Part shown: piece by piece, positions 1 through 11,474 of the stretch
Numbering within the stretch: position 1 is the first letter of the stretch
Layout: the number at the start of each line of letters is the position of its first letter
NCBI RefSeq assembly: GCF_011758655.1
Contig: NZ_JAAMPA010000001.1
Location: forward strand, 1,364,001-1,428,000
DNA length: 64,000 bases
Reading direction: 5' to 3'
From: Modestobacter marinus
Lineage (GTDB): Bacteria; Actinomycetota; Actinomycetes; Mycobacteriales; Geodermatophilaceae
Position numbers and translations under genes: made by a program
Notes under the pieces: generated by a model
What the model was told of the DNA's origin: nothing
Database searches by the model: none
The model's input: only the letters and a program-made list of their open reading frames with translations

Positions 1-1922
<1,922 letters not shown>

Positions 1923-1968
1923 TCACCGCCGGGGACGGCGCCCCCGGTTCCGGTCGCTCGGCCGCCGG

Positions 1969-4041
1969 TCACCGTGAGCGCCCGAGACGAGCCCGGACCC
2001 CGGCCAGTGCGCCCCGGAGCTCCGGGACACCAGCCACCACGGCACCCGCGACGACCGCGCTGCCGATGACCACGGTACCGAGGAGCACCGTCCCGAGCGA
2101 GCCCGGTACCGACGTGCCCAGCGACCGGCCCGCGAGCGACACGGCGGCCCAGCCGAGGGCCCCGGCGACCGCCGAGACCGCCCCCATCCGGAGCACGGTC
2201 GTGCCCGCCTCGGCGCTGGCCCGCACCCCGAGCTTGCGGTCCAGGGCGATGGCGCCCACGACCCAGCCGGCCACGTAGGTGGCGCTCGTGGCGATCATCA
2301 ACCCGGCCACGACGTGCTCCGGCTCGACCAGCACCGGCACCAGCAGCAGCAACGGCACCCGGACGGCGACCATCGCCACCTGGATGAGCGTGGGGGTGCG
2401 GGCGTCCTTCATGGCGTAGAACACCCGCAGCTGGAGCAGGGTCACCGCCATCGGCAGCAGGCCGAAGGCGCCCAGCGCAAGTGCGACCCCCACCCCGCGG
2501 GCGTCGCTGACGTCGGCGTTGCCGCGGGCGAAGGCCACGATGCCCACGGCCGGGCCCAGGACGACCAGCAGGGCGGTCACCGGCAGCAGGCCGGTCGCCG
2601 ACAGGCGGGTGCCCAGCGAGAGGTCGGCGACGACGCCGTCCATGTCGTGCCGGGCGGCCGCCCGGCTCATCCGGGGCAGGAGGGCGGTGAGCAGCGCGAC
2701 GCCGATGATCCCGTAGGGCATCTGGAAGAGCAGGCTGGCGTTGCTGAACGCCAGGGGGCCCAGGCCGCCGGCGTCGGCGGCCTCGTTGGCCACGTTGATG
2801 GCGACGACGACGCCGATCTGGCTGACCAGCACGTAGCCGATCACCCAGAGCCCGAGCGTCCCGACCTCGCCCAGACCCGTGCCGCGCAGCTCCCACCGGG
2901 GGCGCAGCGGCACCCCGTTGCGACCGAGCAGCGGCAGCAGCACGAGCGCCTGGACGGCGATGCCCAGGGTGGTGCCGATGCCCAGCAGCCACACCTGGAA
3001 GGGGGTGATGGTGAGCGGGGTCAGGTCCCCCGGCCCGGCCGCGAGGAGGAACAACGCACCGGTGGCGATGACCACGACGTTGTTCAGCACCGGCGCCCAG
3101 GCCGGCGGCCCGAATACCTGCCGGGCGTTGAGCACCGCCGTGGCCAGCGCCCCGACCCCGTAGAACACGATCTCGACCAGCAGGATCCGGGCCAGCCAGT
3201 TGGCCAGCTCCACCTGGGCGGGGTCCTCCCGGATGTTCATCAGCCAGGTCAGCGCCGGGGCGGCGAGCACGGCCACGACGGTGAGCGCGGCGAGGCCGAC
3301 GGTGGCCAGGGTGAGCAGCCGCTGGGTGTACCGCACACCGCCGTCGGCGTCCCGCTCCTGGGCGCTGACCAGCAGCGGGACGACGACCGAGGTCAGCACC
3401 CCGCCGAGCAGCAGCTCGTAGACGATGTTGGGCAGCGTGTTGGCGACGGAGTAGGCGTCGCCGACCAGGCCGAAGCCCAGCGCCGCGGTGAGCACCACGG
3501 TGCGCAGGAAGCCGGTGAGCCGGGAGACCAGGCTGGCCACGGCCATCGTCCCGGCCGCGCGCAGGATGCCGCCGCTGCCACCGGAGCGCCCCTGGCGGGA
3601 CCCGGCGTCCTCCGGCTCGTCCTCGAGGTAGCGGGGCACCGCCGGGATGACCGGGATGAGCTGGGTGTCGTCCGGGCCGGGCACGAAGCGCCGCGGCCGC
3701 GCCGGCGGGGGCACCGGGGGCAGGGCGGCACGCCGGCGGGCGGCGTCGGCCGGGCGGTCCCCCACCGGCCGTGCCGCCGGGTAGCCCGCCGGTGGCGGGG
3801 GCAGGGGGCGTGGGGACCGCGGGGGGACCGGCGGTGCCAGGGCATCGGGCCGGTTGCCGACCACCGGGGCCGGGACCGGGGCGGGTGGCGTGGCCGCCGA
3901 ACCGGGCTGCGCACCCGCACCGGCACCGGCACCCGGCTGGGCTCCCCGGTACGGCGGTGGGGGCAGCGGTGCGGGGGTCCGCGGCCTGGCCTCGGAGGAG
4001 CCGGCGCGCTGGTCCTCCGAGCCGGCCGGCGGGCCGCTCAC
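1969..4041 (-). CDS. murJ: Lipid II flippase MurJ (MviN family)
   Basis: A multi-pass membrane protein of the MOP superfamily that moves lipid II across the plasma membrane for peptidoglycan synthesis. Of the 690 residues, roughly the first 150 are a Pro/Ala-rich cytoplasmic extension and the rest is the hydrophobic MviN core, including the family-like segment SLVSRLTGFLRTVVL and the loop NTLPNIVYELLLGG. The GTG start overlaps the stop of the upstream DUF6049 gene by four bases (GTGA), so translation is probably coupled. The gene ends without the long C-terminal pseudokinase extension of mycobacterial MviN; that part is encoded by the next gene. Confidence 0.93.
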   Translation of the reverse strand: MSGPPAGSEDQRAGSSEARPRTPAPLPPPPYRGAQPGAGAGAGAQPGSAATPPAPVPAPVVGNRPDALAPPVPPRSPRPLPPPPAGYPAARPVGDRPADAARRRAALPPVPPPARPRRFVPGPDDTQLIPVIPAVPRYLEDEPEDAGSRQGRSGGSGGILRAAGTMAVASLVSRLTGFLRTVVLTAALGFGLVGDAYSVANTLPNIVYELLLGGVLTSVVVPLLVSAQERDADGGVRYTQRLLTLATVGLAALTVVAVLAAPALTWLMNIREDPAQVELANWLARILLVEIVFYGVGALATAVLNARQVFGPPAWAPVLNNVVVIATGALFLLAAGPGDLTPLTITPFQVWLLGIGTTLGIAVQALVLLPLLGRNGVPLRPRWELRGTGLGEVGTLGLWVIGYVLVSQIGVVVAINVANEAADAGGLGPLAFSNASLLFQMPYGIIGVALLTALLPRMSRAAARHDMDGVVADLSLGTRLSATGLLPVTALLVVLGPAVGIVAFARGNADVSDARGVGVALALGAFGLLPMAVTLLQLRVFYAMKDARTPTLIQVAMVAVRVPLLLLVPVLVEPEHVVAGLMIATSATYVAGWVVGAIALDRKLGVRASAEAGTTVLRMGAVSAVAGALGWAAVSLAGRSLGTSVPGSLGTVLLGTVVIGSAVVAGAVVAGVPELRGALAGVRARLGRSR

Positions 4042-6344
4042 ACCGGGCTCCGGGCCGGCGGCAGGCCGGCCGCCTGGTCCGCCGTCGGCGCCGGCTCACC
4101 CCGCCGGCGGCGCAGCACGAAGCGCACCGCCCGGCGGAGGAACAGCAGGGCCAGCAGCGCGGCGGCACCGAGGGTGATGGCCAGGGTGATCGGGCCGTAG
4201 GCGGTGCTCCGCACCTGCAGCTGCACCGGCTCGCCCAGGGGGCCACCGGCGGGGGTGGTCAGCTGGGCGTCGACGGCGAATCCGCCGGACTGCTGGACGT
4301 CGGCCGGCACCTCGATCGTGGTCAGCGACTCCGGCGCGAGCGTCTGCACGCCGATGTCCTCGGTGGTGAGCCCGACGTTGCGGCGGCTCTGCAGGTCCAG
4401 CCGGACGTCGACGGCGAACGGCAGGTCGTTGCGCACGGTGAGCACCAGCGGGGCGTCACTGGAGGCCAGGGTGTAGGTGCCGTCCGCCGGGGAGACCAGG
4501 GTGACGTGCTCCCGGAGCCCCGCGACGGTGTCCCGGAGGTCGGTGACCACGCCCTGGAACACCTCCGGCTCGCCCCGCAGCTGCGCGGACGCCGCCCGGG
4601 CGATCGCCGCGTCGTACCCGGCGAGCGCCTCGTCGGCGTCCCCGACCACGGCGGCGGCGAAGTCGTCGCGCACCCGCGAGGTCTCCACGATCCCGGCCAT
4701 CGTCGCGGACGGCAGCCGGACGTCCGGGTCGGTGCCGGTCAGCTCGCCGACGTCGGCGGTCGGGCCGTCGACGAGCGCGGCGACCGGCACCGGCGCCAGC
4801 CACGACTGGGTCAGGGTGTCGGTCATCATCGCGGCCACGGTGCCGGGGTCGGGGTCGACCCAGCGGGGCGGGGCGACCAGGACGCTCTGCGGCGTGCCGG
4901 CCCCCTGCTGGGCGTGCAGCGCGGCGAGCTCGGCCAGGTAGCGCTGCTCGACCAGCCGACCGGCCTCCGGCTGCAGGGAGGCGGTCGCGACGGCCTCGGC
5001 CAGTCCCCCGTCGGCCACGAGCGCGGTGACCGGCCCGCCGGCGGTCTCCAGCTCACCCCGGGCGGTGGCCGGGTCGCCGTCGTCCCCCACCGCCCGGCTG
5101 CCGTCGGTCAGGCCGTCCTCGGCCAGCACCACGGTGCCGACCCCGCCGCTGACCAGGGTGTCCAGGGTGGCCTCGTCGACGGTGCCCCCGGCCGGCCAGG
5201 CCAGGTCGGTGCGCGGCTCCACCCCGAGCACCCGCTCGACGATCGCCGTCCCGGCGCCGGTGTCATTGGACGAGCCGGCCGCGGACGCCGGGACGAGGGC
5301 GCCGTCGGCGGTGCCGGGCTGGCGGGCGGTGCCGTCGCCGGGCAGGGCGCGCAGGAGGGCGGCGGACTCACCGGCCGCCACGAGCGCGTCGGCGTCGAGG
5401 TCGGCGTACGGGAGGGCCACCACGTCGTGGTCGGCGGCCAGCCGGCGCAGCCGCTCGAGCAGCTGCGCGGCGTCGGCGGTGCCCCGGCCCTCCTCGCCGT
5501 CCACCAGGTAGGGGCCGGCGGCCATGGCCGCCAGCTCCTCGAGCAGTGCTGGGTCGACGGCGAGGGTGACCGGCACGGCCGGTCGGGTCTCCTCCGGCGT
5601 CGCCCCGGGGGTGCGCGGCAGCTGCTCGACGGTGTCCACGACCCGGTCCAGGCGGCCACCGTCGGCCACCTGGGCGGCGAGCGCGTCGTCGGTGAAGGCA
5701 CCGGTGGCGTCCCGGTGCGGCCGGTCGGTGACCGGCCAGAGCCAGGCCACCCCGGTCCGGGTGTCCGGGGCCGCCGGCGCCACCACGAGGTACGTCGACA
5801 GCTCGGCGGCCCGCTCGGTGACCCCGTCGGAGCGGGTGCCGTTGACGTTGACCAGGAGCGGGTACACCCCGTCGGCGGTGAGCTGCAGCGCGTCGGCCGG
5901 GGTCGCGTAGGTGAACGTCACCGTCTCCCCCGGCTCGAGCTCGTCCGGGGACACCTCGAGGAAGGGCGTGGTCGCCGCGGTGTGGTCACCGGGTCGGTCG
6001 CGGTCGGCGGCGAGCCGGCTGCGCGAGGTGAGCACCTCGCCCCGCTGCAGCCGCACCTCCAGGTCCTCGTAGGTCTCGGTGCCGTCGTTGCGCAGGGTGG
6101 CGGTCACCTCGACCGCGGCGCCGGGGGTGACGGTGCGCGGCTCCAGCCGGTCCAGGGTCAGCTCCAGCGGCCGGTCGGCCGAGGAGCCGGTCGCCCGGTC
6201 GGGGGTGGCCGAGTCGCCGGGCGCGGCCGGGTCGCCCGGGGCCGCGGCGGCGGCCGGGGCGCCCACCAGCCCGCTCACCACGGCCACGAGGGCGGCGAGC
6301 AGCACCTGCCGGCCGCCGGCGCGGCCGGCGGCCCGCCGGGTCAC
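4038..6344 (-). CDS. DUF6049 family secreted, membrane-anchored protein
   Basis: A 768-residue exported protein of unknown function. It has an N-terminal signal peptide ending in an Ala-rich stretch (about residues 10-36), a large extracellular region opening with Ig-like sequence ([14 protein letters not shown], then [11 protein letters not shown]), and one transmembrane helix near the C-terminus (about 725-745) followed by a short basic tail. The matching mycobacterial gene (Rv3909) lies at the same place between a NUDIX gene and mviN. It overlaps both neighbours by four bases, which ties it to the flippase operon and suggests a cell-envelope role. No catalytic motif was recognised. Confidence 0.8.
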   Translation of the reverse strand: MTRRAAGRAGGRQVLLAALVAVVSGLVGAPAAAAAPGDPAAPGDSATPDRATGSSADRPLELTLDRLEPRTVTPGAAVEVTATLRNDGTETYEDLEVRLQRGEVLTSRSRLAADRDRPGDHTAATTPFLEVSPDELEPGETVTFTYATPADALQLTADGVYPLLVNVNGTRSDGVTERAAELSTYLVVAPAAPDTRTGVAWLWPVTDRPHRDATGAFTDDALAAQVADGGRLDRVVDTVEQLPRTPGATPEETRPAVPVTLAVDPALLEELAAMAAGPYLVDGEEGRGTADAAQLLERLRRLAADHDVVALPYADLDADALVAAGESAALLRALPGDGTARQPGTADGALVPASAAGSSNDTGAGTAIVERVLGVEPRTDLAWPAGGTVDEATLDTLVSGGVGTVVLAEDGLTDGSRAVGDDGDPATARGELETAGGPVTALVADGGLAEAVATASLQPEAGRLVEQRYLAELAALHAQQGAGTPQSVLVAPPRWVDPDPGTVAAMMTDTLTQSWLAPVPVAALVDGPTADVGELTGTDPDVRLPSATMAGIVETSRVRDDFAAAVVGDADEALAGYDAAIARAASAQLRGEPEVFQGVVTDLRDTVAGLREHVTLVSPADGTYTLASSDAPLVLTVRNDLPFAVDVRLDLQSRRNVGLTTEDIGVQTLAPESLTTIEVPADVQQSGGFAVDAQLTTPAGGPLGEPVQLQVRSTAYGPITLAITLGAAALLALLFLRRAVRFVLRRRRGEPAPTADQAAGLPPARSPV

Positions 6345-6817
6345 GCGCTGTCGGCCAGCAGGCCGGGCGCGCGCTCGACCAGCGCACGCTCGTCGGCGTA
6401 GGCCAGGCGCCCACCGAGCTCGGTCAGGGGCACCCAGGCGACCTCGGTCACCTCGACGTCGGCGTCGGACAGGGCGCCGCCGGTGGCCCGGAGCAGGAAG
6501 TGGTGGACCGTCTTGTGCACGCGACGGCCGTCGGCGACGAACCAGAAGTCGATGATGCCCAGCGGGGCGACGACCTGGCCGATGATGCCGGTCTCCTCGG
6601 CGACCTCGCGGACGGCGGTGTCCTCCGGCGTCTCGCCCTGCTCGATGTGCCCCTTGGGCAGCGACCAGAGCAGGCGGCCGCGGCGGTCGGTGCGGCCGAT
6701 CAGGGCGGCGCGCGGCCCGGTGACCTCGTCGTCTGCGACCACCAGCCCGCCCGCCGAGGTCTCGTCGACCCGGCGCAGCCGGCGGCCGGGGCGCTGCCGC
6801 CCGCCCGTCCCCGCCAT
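6341..6817 (-). CDS. NUDIX hydrolase (MutT4-like)
   Basis: A 158-residue NUDIX hydrolase that would cleave a nucleoside diphosphate linked to another moiety. The Nudix box is complete: [20 protein letters not shown] followed by TGI, with the Gly, the REVAEE glutamates and the TG in register (about residues 55-78). It starts at ATG 6817, is the first gene of the minus-strand murJ operon, and overlaps the next gene by four bases (GTGA). Its start faces that of pcnA 43 bases away, so the two promoters share a very short region with TACCCT-like -10 elements on both strands. The exact substrate cannot be read from sequence. Confidence 0.88.
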   Translation of the reverse strand: MAGTGGRQRPGRRLRRVDETSAGGLVVADDEVTGPRAALIGRTDRRGRLLWSLPKGHIEQGETPEDTAVREVAEETGIIGQVVAPLGIIDFWFVADGRRVHKTVHHFLLRATGGALSDADVEVTEVAWVPLTELGGRLAYADERALVERAPGLLADSA

Positions 6818-6859
6818 GTCAGCAGGGTAGCGCGCGACACGGCACTACCCTCGACCGTC

Positions 6860-8362
6860 GTGTCAACCGAGCCGTCGCGTCGCGCCCCCTCCGGCCCGAC
6901 CCCACCCTCCCCGCCCGTCCCCGCGGCGGTGCAGCAGACGGTGCGCGAGCTCGTCGAGGTCTCCCCCGTGCTGGTCGCCCTCGGCGAGCGGTTCTCCGCC
7001 GCCGGCCACGAGGTGCACCTCGTGGGTGGCTCCGTCCGCGACGCGCTCCTGGCCGCCGGGACGGACCGGCCGCTGCCCACCGGGGACCTGGACCTGACCA
7101 CCGACGCCCGACCCGAGCAGACCCTCGAGGTGCTCCGGGGCTGGGCCAGTTCCACGTGGAACACCGGCATCGCCTTCGGCACCGTCGGCGCCGAGGTGCG
7201 CGGCGAGCGGGTGGAGATCACCACGTTCCGCGCCGACCGCTACGACCGGGAGTCCCGCAACCCGGAGGTCGCCTGGGGCACCTCGCTGGCCGAGGACCTG
7301 GCCCGGCGCGACTTCACCGTCAACGCGATGGCGGTCTCGCTGGGCCCCGACCGCACGGTCACCGACCCCTTCGGTGGGCTGGGCGACCTGCTGGCGCGGC
7401 GGCTGCGCACCCCCGGCCGGGCGGTGGACTCCTTCGCCGACGACCCGCTGCGGATGCTGCGCGCCGTCCGCTTCGTCGCCCAGCTGCAGCTCGTCCCGGA
7501 CCCCGAGGTCGTCGAGGCGATGACGTCGCTGGCCACCGAGCTGGGCCGGATCACCCCGGAGCGGGTGCAGCACGAGTTCTCCCGCACGTTGCTCAACGAC
7601 TCCCCCAGCGAGGCGCTGGACCTGTTCGTCTCCACCGGGCTGGCCGACGTCGTCCTCCCGGAGCTGTCGGCGCTGCGGATGGAGATCGACGAGCACCACC
7701 AGCACAAGGACGTCTACGTCCACTCGCTGACCGTGCTGGACCAGGCGATCGCGCTGGAGCAGGCCGACCCGGAGGCGCCGTCGCCGGACCTGGTGCTGCG
7801 ACTGGCGGCGCTGCTGCACGACGTCGGCAAGCCGGCCACCCGCCGGCACGAGCCGCGCGGCCGGGTCTCCTTCCACCACCACGAGGTGGTCGGCGCCAAG
7901 CTGGTGCGCAAGCGGCTGCTGGCGCTGAAGTACCCCAAGGACGTCGTCGAGGCGGTCTCCCGGCTGACCTTCCTGCACCTGCGCTTCCACGGGTACGGCC
8001 GCGGGGAGTGGACCGACTCCGCCGTCCGCCGGTACGTCACCGACGCCGGTGACCTGCTGCCCCGGCTGCACAAGCTGGTCCGCTCCGACTGCACCACCCG
8101 CAACCGCAAGCGGGCGGCGGCCCTGTCGGCGACATACGACTCGCTGGAGCAGCGGATCAGCGAGCTGTCGGAGCGGGAGGACCTCGCCCGGGTGCGGCCG
8201 GACCTGGACGGGAACCGGATCATGGAGCTGCTGGAGATCCCGCCGGGCCGCGAGGTGGGCGAGGCCTGGCGGTTCCTCAAGGACCTGCGGCTGGAGCGGG
8301 GGCCGCTGGAGCCGGACGAGGCCGAGGCCGAGCTGCTCGCCTGGTGGCGCGCCCGCGGCTGA
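6860..8362 (+). CDS. pcnA: CCA tRNA nucleotidyltransferase
   Basis: A template-independent polymerase that adds or repairs the 3'-CCA end of tRNAs. The 500-residue product has the class II head motif LVGGSVRDALL, the metal-binding pair in GDLDLTT, the family segment RRDFTVNAMA and, in the C-terminal half, an HD phosphohydrolase motif (LLHDVGKPATR). The GTG at 6860 is chosen because the frame is open far upstream but this codon clears the divergent NUDIX gene. The order pcnA/NUDIX/DUF6049/mviN is the mycobacterial one, where this gene is named pcnA. A perfect parS-like 14-mer lies inside the gene at 7149-7162. Confidence 0.93.
   Translation: MSTEPSRRAPSGPTPPSPPVPAAVQQTVRELVEVSPVLVALGERFSAAGHEVHLVGGSVRDALLAAGTDRPLPTGDLDLTTDARPEQTLEVLRGWASSTWNTGIAFGTVGAEVRGERVEITTFRADRYDRESRNPEVAWGTSLAEDLARRDFTVNAMAVSLGPDRTVTDPFGGLGDLLARRLRTPGRAVDSFADDPLRMLRAVRFVAQLQLVPDPEVVEAMTSLATELGRITPERVQHEFSRTLLNDSPSEALDLFVSTGLADVVLPELSALRMEIDEHHQHKDVYVHSLTVLDQAIALEQADPEAPSPDLVLRLAALLHDVGKPATRRHEPRGRVSFHHHEVVGAKLVRKRLLALKYPKDVVEAVSRLTFLHLRFHGYGRGEWTDSAVRRYVTDAGDLLPRLHKLVRSDCTTRNRKRAAALSATYDSLEQRISELSEREDLARVRPDLDGNRIMELLEIPPGREVGEAWRFLKDLRLERGPLEPDEAEAELLAWWRARG
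7149..7162. other. Candidate parS site (perfect)
   Basis: The palindrome GTTCCACGTGGAAC, inside pcnA, flanked by A on each side. It has the form of the ParB site TGTTTCACGTGAAACA with a symmetrical T-to-C/A-to-G change, a variant known in Pseudomonas. It is one of three identical copies in the window. Confidence 0.7.
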
Positions 8363-8378
8363 GGCCGGCCGGCACCCC

Positions 8379-9701
8379 TCAGGTCAGCGACACCCGCAGG
8401 GCGAGCGGGGCGTCGTCGGTGCGCCGGGCCTCGGCGCGGGCCCAGCGGGAGAACAGCACGGCGGTGACCAGGTAGCCGGCTGCGACCCCGACCAGCAGCG
8501 GCCAGCTCACCCCCGACGCCGGCATCAGGAACGCCCCGGCCAGCAACGCCACCACGAAGGTCACGTTGAACAGGGTGTCGTAGACGGAGAAGACCCGGCC
8601 GCGGAAGTCGTCGTCCACCGCCTCCTGCAGCGTGGTGTCGACACAGATCTTGATGCCCTGGGCGACGAACCCCAGGGTGAGGACGGCGGCCACGATCGAC
8701 GGCGGCCGGAACATCCCGCCCAGCACCAGCTGGCCGGTGCCGCCGAGCACCAGCAGCCCGACGATCCAGGCCGCCTTGCCCCACCGGCGCACCGCCCACG
8801 GCGTCACCGCCGCCGCGAGCAGGGTGCCGGCCGCGCCGGCGGCGAGGACCTCGCCCAGCCCGGCCAGCCCGCCGCGGAAGAGCCCGGTCACGTCGGTGAA
8901 GGTGTTGCGGTACAGCAGCAGCGTCATCAGCGTCAGCAGGCCGTACATCAGCCGGTGCACCGCCATCACCGACAGGATGGCCGTCGCCGGCGGGTGCGCC
9001 AGCATGTGCCGGGCGCCGGCCACCATCCCGTGCAGCACGTCACGGGCGCTGACCGTGGCGGCCAGGGTCAGGTGGTCGGGGCCGAGGTGACCGCGCGGGA
9101 AGCGGGAGACGACCGCGGAGGCCACCAGGTAGGGCACCGCCGAGCCCAGGGCCAGGCCCGCGTACCCGCCGCTCCCGGAGCCGAACAGCGCCGTCGCGCC
9201 GATGGCGACCCCGCCGCCCAGCACGGCGGCCACCGCACCGGACGTCGTGGACAGCGCGTTCGCCGAGACCAGCGAGGGCGCGTCCGTGGTGTGCGGCAGC
9301 GCTGCGGAGAGCGCGGACAGGACGAAGCGGTTGACCGAGAAGACCAGCAGGCCGGCGACGTAGAACGCCGTCCCCTGGATCCCGGCCAGGACCAGGGCCG
9401 CGACCACCACGACGAGGACCGCGCGGACGACGTTGGCGACCAGCAGCACCTGCCGGCGGCTCCAGCGGTCCAGCCAGACGCCGGCGAACGGGCCGACCAG
9501 CGAGTACGGCAGCAGCAGGACGGCGAACCCGGCGGCGACGTCGATCGGGTCCGCCGCCTGCTGGGGGTTGAACAGCACGGTGCCGGCCAGGGCGGCCTGG
9601 AAGACGCCGTCGCCGAACTGCGAGGACAGCCGGGTGGCCAGCAACCGGCGGAAGTCACCGCGCAGCAGGAGGTGACGCACGGTCGTGGGCGCCTGCTGCA
9701 T
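8379..9701 (-). CDS. MFS transporter
   Basis: A major facilitator superfamily permease of about 440 residues with roughly twelve hydrophobic segments. The cytoplasmic loop 2-3 reads GVWLDRWSRRQVLL, the usual MFS signature position. The substrate is unknown; the mycobacterial counterpart, Rv0037c, also sits divergent from a yqgE gene. The ATG at 9701 is preferred over the in-frame GTG at 9731 because the N-terminus MQQAPTTVRHLL leads directly into the first helix; no strong ribosome binding site separates the two. It converges on pcnA with 16 bases between the stops. Confidence 0.85.
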   Translation of the reverse strand: MQQAPTTVRHLLLRGDFRRLLATRLSSQFGDGVFQAALAGTVLFNPQQAADPIDVAAGFAVLLLPYSLVGPFAGVWLDRWSRRQVLLVANVVRAVLVVVVAALVLAGIQGTAFYVAGLLVFSVNRFVLSALSAALPHTTDAPSLVSANALSTTSGAVAAVLGGGVAIGATALFGSGSGGYAGLALGSAVPYLVASAVVSRFPRGHLGPDHLTLAATVSARDVLHGMVAGARHMLAHPPATAILSVMAVHRLMYGLLTLMTLLLYRNTFTDVTGLFRGGLAGLGEVLAAGAAGTLLAAAVTPWAVRRWGKAAWIVGLLVLGGTGQLVLGGMFRPPSIVAAVLTLGFVAQGIKICVDTTLQEAVDDDFRGRVFSVYDTLFNVTFVVALLAGAFLMPASGVSWPLLVGVAAGYLVTAVLFSRWARAEARRTDDAPLALRVSLT

Positions 9702-9809
9702 CCCAGCCACACTACGTCGCCCGCGGTCCACAGGCAGCCGACGGCGGGAGGTCAGGAGGCGGGCGGACGAGCCGCCCCTCCGGCCGGTCCCTGATGCACA
9801 CTGGAGGCG

Positions 9810-10481
9810 ATGAACCCGGTGCCGTCGTCACCCGATCCCGAGCGTCGCCCCACAGCCGGCCAGGCTGCGGGGCGGGGCAGGCGTACCGGCATCCCGGCGC
9901 TGTCGGTCGGCTCGCTGGACGACGTCCGGCCGGGTTGCCTGCTGGTCGCCATGCCGTCCCTGACCGACCCGACCTTCGCCGGCGCGGTCGTCTATGTCCT
10001 GGACCACTCCGACACCGGCACCATCGGCGTCGTGCTCGGGCGGCCCAGCGAGGTCCGGATCGGCGACGTCCTGCCGGGCTGGTCGGAGCTGGCCGTCGAA
10101 CCGGGCGTCTTCCACGTGGGCGGGCCGTGCGAGGCCGACACCGCCCTGTGCCTGGCCACCCGTCGGGGCAGCGAGCCCCTGCCGGAGGACAGCGGCCTCC
10201 GCGAGGTCGCCGGGGCGGTCCACCTGGTCGACCTGGACAGCGACCCGGCCGAGCTGGAGGGCGAGATCGGCGGCCTGCGGGTGTTCGCCGGCTACGCCGG
10301 CTGGTCGGCGGGGCAGCTGGCCGGTGAGGTCGCCGAGGGCGCCTGGGCCTGCGTCGCCGGCATCCCGGCTGACGTGCTGACCGGCGCCTCCGGGCCGGAG
10401 CTGTGGCGGTCGGTGCTGCGCCGCCAGTCCGGCCGGCTGGCGGTGCTCTCCACCGCCACGGCGGACCCCTCCGCGAACTGA
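9810..10481 (+). CDS. YqgE/AlgH family protein (UPF0301)
   Basis: A 223-residue protein of the YqgE/AlgH family with unknown biochemical role. After about 35 variable residues comes the conserved body, with PGCLLVAMPSLTDPTFAGAV, TIGVVLGRPSE and VFHVGGPCE in family order, and then FAGYAGWSAGQL, the typical C-terminal signature. It begins at ATG 9810 with GGAGG only two bases upstream, an unusually tight spacing. It is divergent from the MFS gene, as in mycobacteria (Rv0038), and followed by a bidirectional hairpin. Confidence 0.9.
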   Translation: MNPVPSSPDPERRPTAGQAAGRGRRTGIPALSVGSLDDVRPGCLLVAMPSLTDPTFAGAVVYVLDHSDTGTIGVVLGRPSEVRIGDVLPGWSELAVEPGVFHVGGPCEADTALCLATRRGSEPLPEDSGLREVAGAVHLVDLDSDPAELEGEIGGLRVFAGYAGWSAGQLAGEVAEGAWACVAGIPADVLTGASGPELWRSVLRRQSGRLAVLSTATADPSAN

Positions 10482-10550
10482 GGCGGCACCGGGCCGGCGT
10501 GCCCGCGTGTCGACTCCCGGTGGCGGTCACGACCTGGTAGGAATGACCCC

Positions 10551-10591
10551 GCAGGAGGGGGCGACCTGGGGAAGAGGCCGCCCCCTCCTGC
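10551..10591. terminator. Bidirectional hairpin terminator
   Basis: A perfect 13-base stem (GCAGGAGGGGGCG pairs with CGCCCCCTCCTGC) with a 15-base loop, lying between the convergent yqgE and lipoprotein genes. T-rich sequence (TCTGTCTCC) follows on the plus strand. Confidence 0.75.
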
Positions 10592-10623
10592 TCTGTCTCC
10601 AGCCCCTGTCCCCAGCCCGCCGG

Positions 10624-11388
10624 TCACAGGCCCAGGGCGGCGGCGATCTCCGGGTGCTCCGTGAGGCTCACCGTGTCGCTGTCGGCCGGGAGCGTGATGT
10701 CCCGCTCGCCGTGGTCGGCCAGGGTGATGGTGATGGGGACGTCCTGCAGCGTGGTCGCGTACTGCACCAGCAGCTGGCTGTCCGCGGCCACGGCGATCGT
10801 CGTCCCGGTGGGGTTCTGGAAGACCGAGGACAGCTCCCCGTTGATCGACCGGCTGCCCGCCCAGGTGTAGCCGGCGAAGGACGCCGGGTCGTCCGCCGTC
10901 GGTGCGGCGAGCTTGGGCACCATCTGGACCAGCACGTCCAGCAGCGAGGCGGTGCCGCCGGCCTGCGTGGTGGCGATCGGCCGGCGCACGTAGGTGGCGT
11001 CCGGGAGCCCGGCCTGCTCGAGCGCCTCGGTCAGCCCGGGGACGTCGCCCTGCCACAGGTCCTCGGCGGTGAAGAAGAGGGTGCGGGTGTCCTCGGGGCG
11101 CCCGTCGGCGTAGCTGGTGACCGCCTGCGCCCGACCGATCCCCTCGGCGAAGTCGATCTCGCCGGTGAGGGTGAGGACGGCGCCCTCGGCGTAGGGGGCG
11201 GTCACCTCGAAGTCGGCGCCGCCCTCCTCGTGGTCGGCCCGGAGGACCTGGCCGAGGACCTCGGCCTCCGCCGAGCTCACCGGGTCGCCGGGGACGCGCG
11301 GGGCGGTCTCGTCGTCCCCGCACCCGGCCAGCAGGGTCAGCGCCACCAGCAGGGACGGCACGAGCAGTGGCGGGCGACGCGGTGGCAT
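10624..11388 (-). CDS. Putative lipoprotein, unknown function
   Basis: A 254-residue exported protein with a clear lipoprotein signal: a hydrophobic segment followed by the lipobox LLAGC at about residues 19-23, then an acidic linker. The mature part has no motif I recognise; it contains a repeated beta-rich pattern (VLTLTGEIDF, ITITLADHGER) that could fit an LppX/LprG-like or YcnI-like fold, but this is a guess. ATG 11388 is the only start giving the signal peptide. It lies downstream of ino1 on the same strand, separated by a hairpin, so it is probably transcribed independently. Confidence 0.75.
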   Translation of the reverse strand: MPPRRPPLLVPSLLVALTLLAGCGDDETAPRVPGDPVSSAEAEVLGQVLRADHEEGGADFEVTAPYAEGAVLTLTGEIDFAEGIGRAQAVTSYADGRPEDTRTLFFTAEDLWQGDVPGLTEALEQAGLPDATYVRRPIATTQAGGTASLLDVLVQMVPKLAAPTADDPASFAGYTWAGSRSINGELSSVFQNPTGTTIAVAADSQLLVQYATTLQDVPITITLADHGERDITLPADSDTVSLTEHPEIAAALGL

Positions 11389-11427
11389 GCCCCAACACTA
11401 GGAGCCGGTGCGGGCCCGGGATGCGGA

Positions 11428-11459
11428 ACGGCCCGCACCCCGAGGGGGGTGCGGGCCGT
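11428..11459 (-). terminator. Hairpin after ino1
   Basis: A perfect 14-base stem (ACGGCCCGCACCCC with GGGGTGCGGGCCGT) and a four-base loop, starting 16 bases beyond the ino1 stop codon. No U-tract follows, as is common for high-GC actinobacterial terminators. Confidence 0.7.
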
Positions 11460-11474
11460 CCGGTGCTGCTGAGT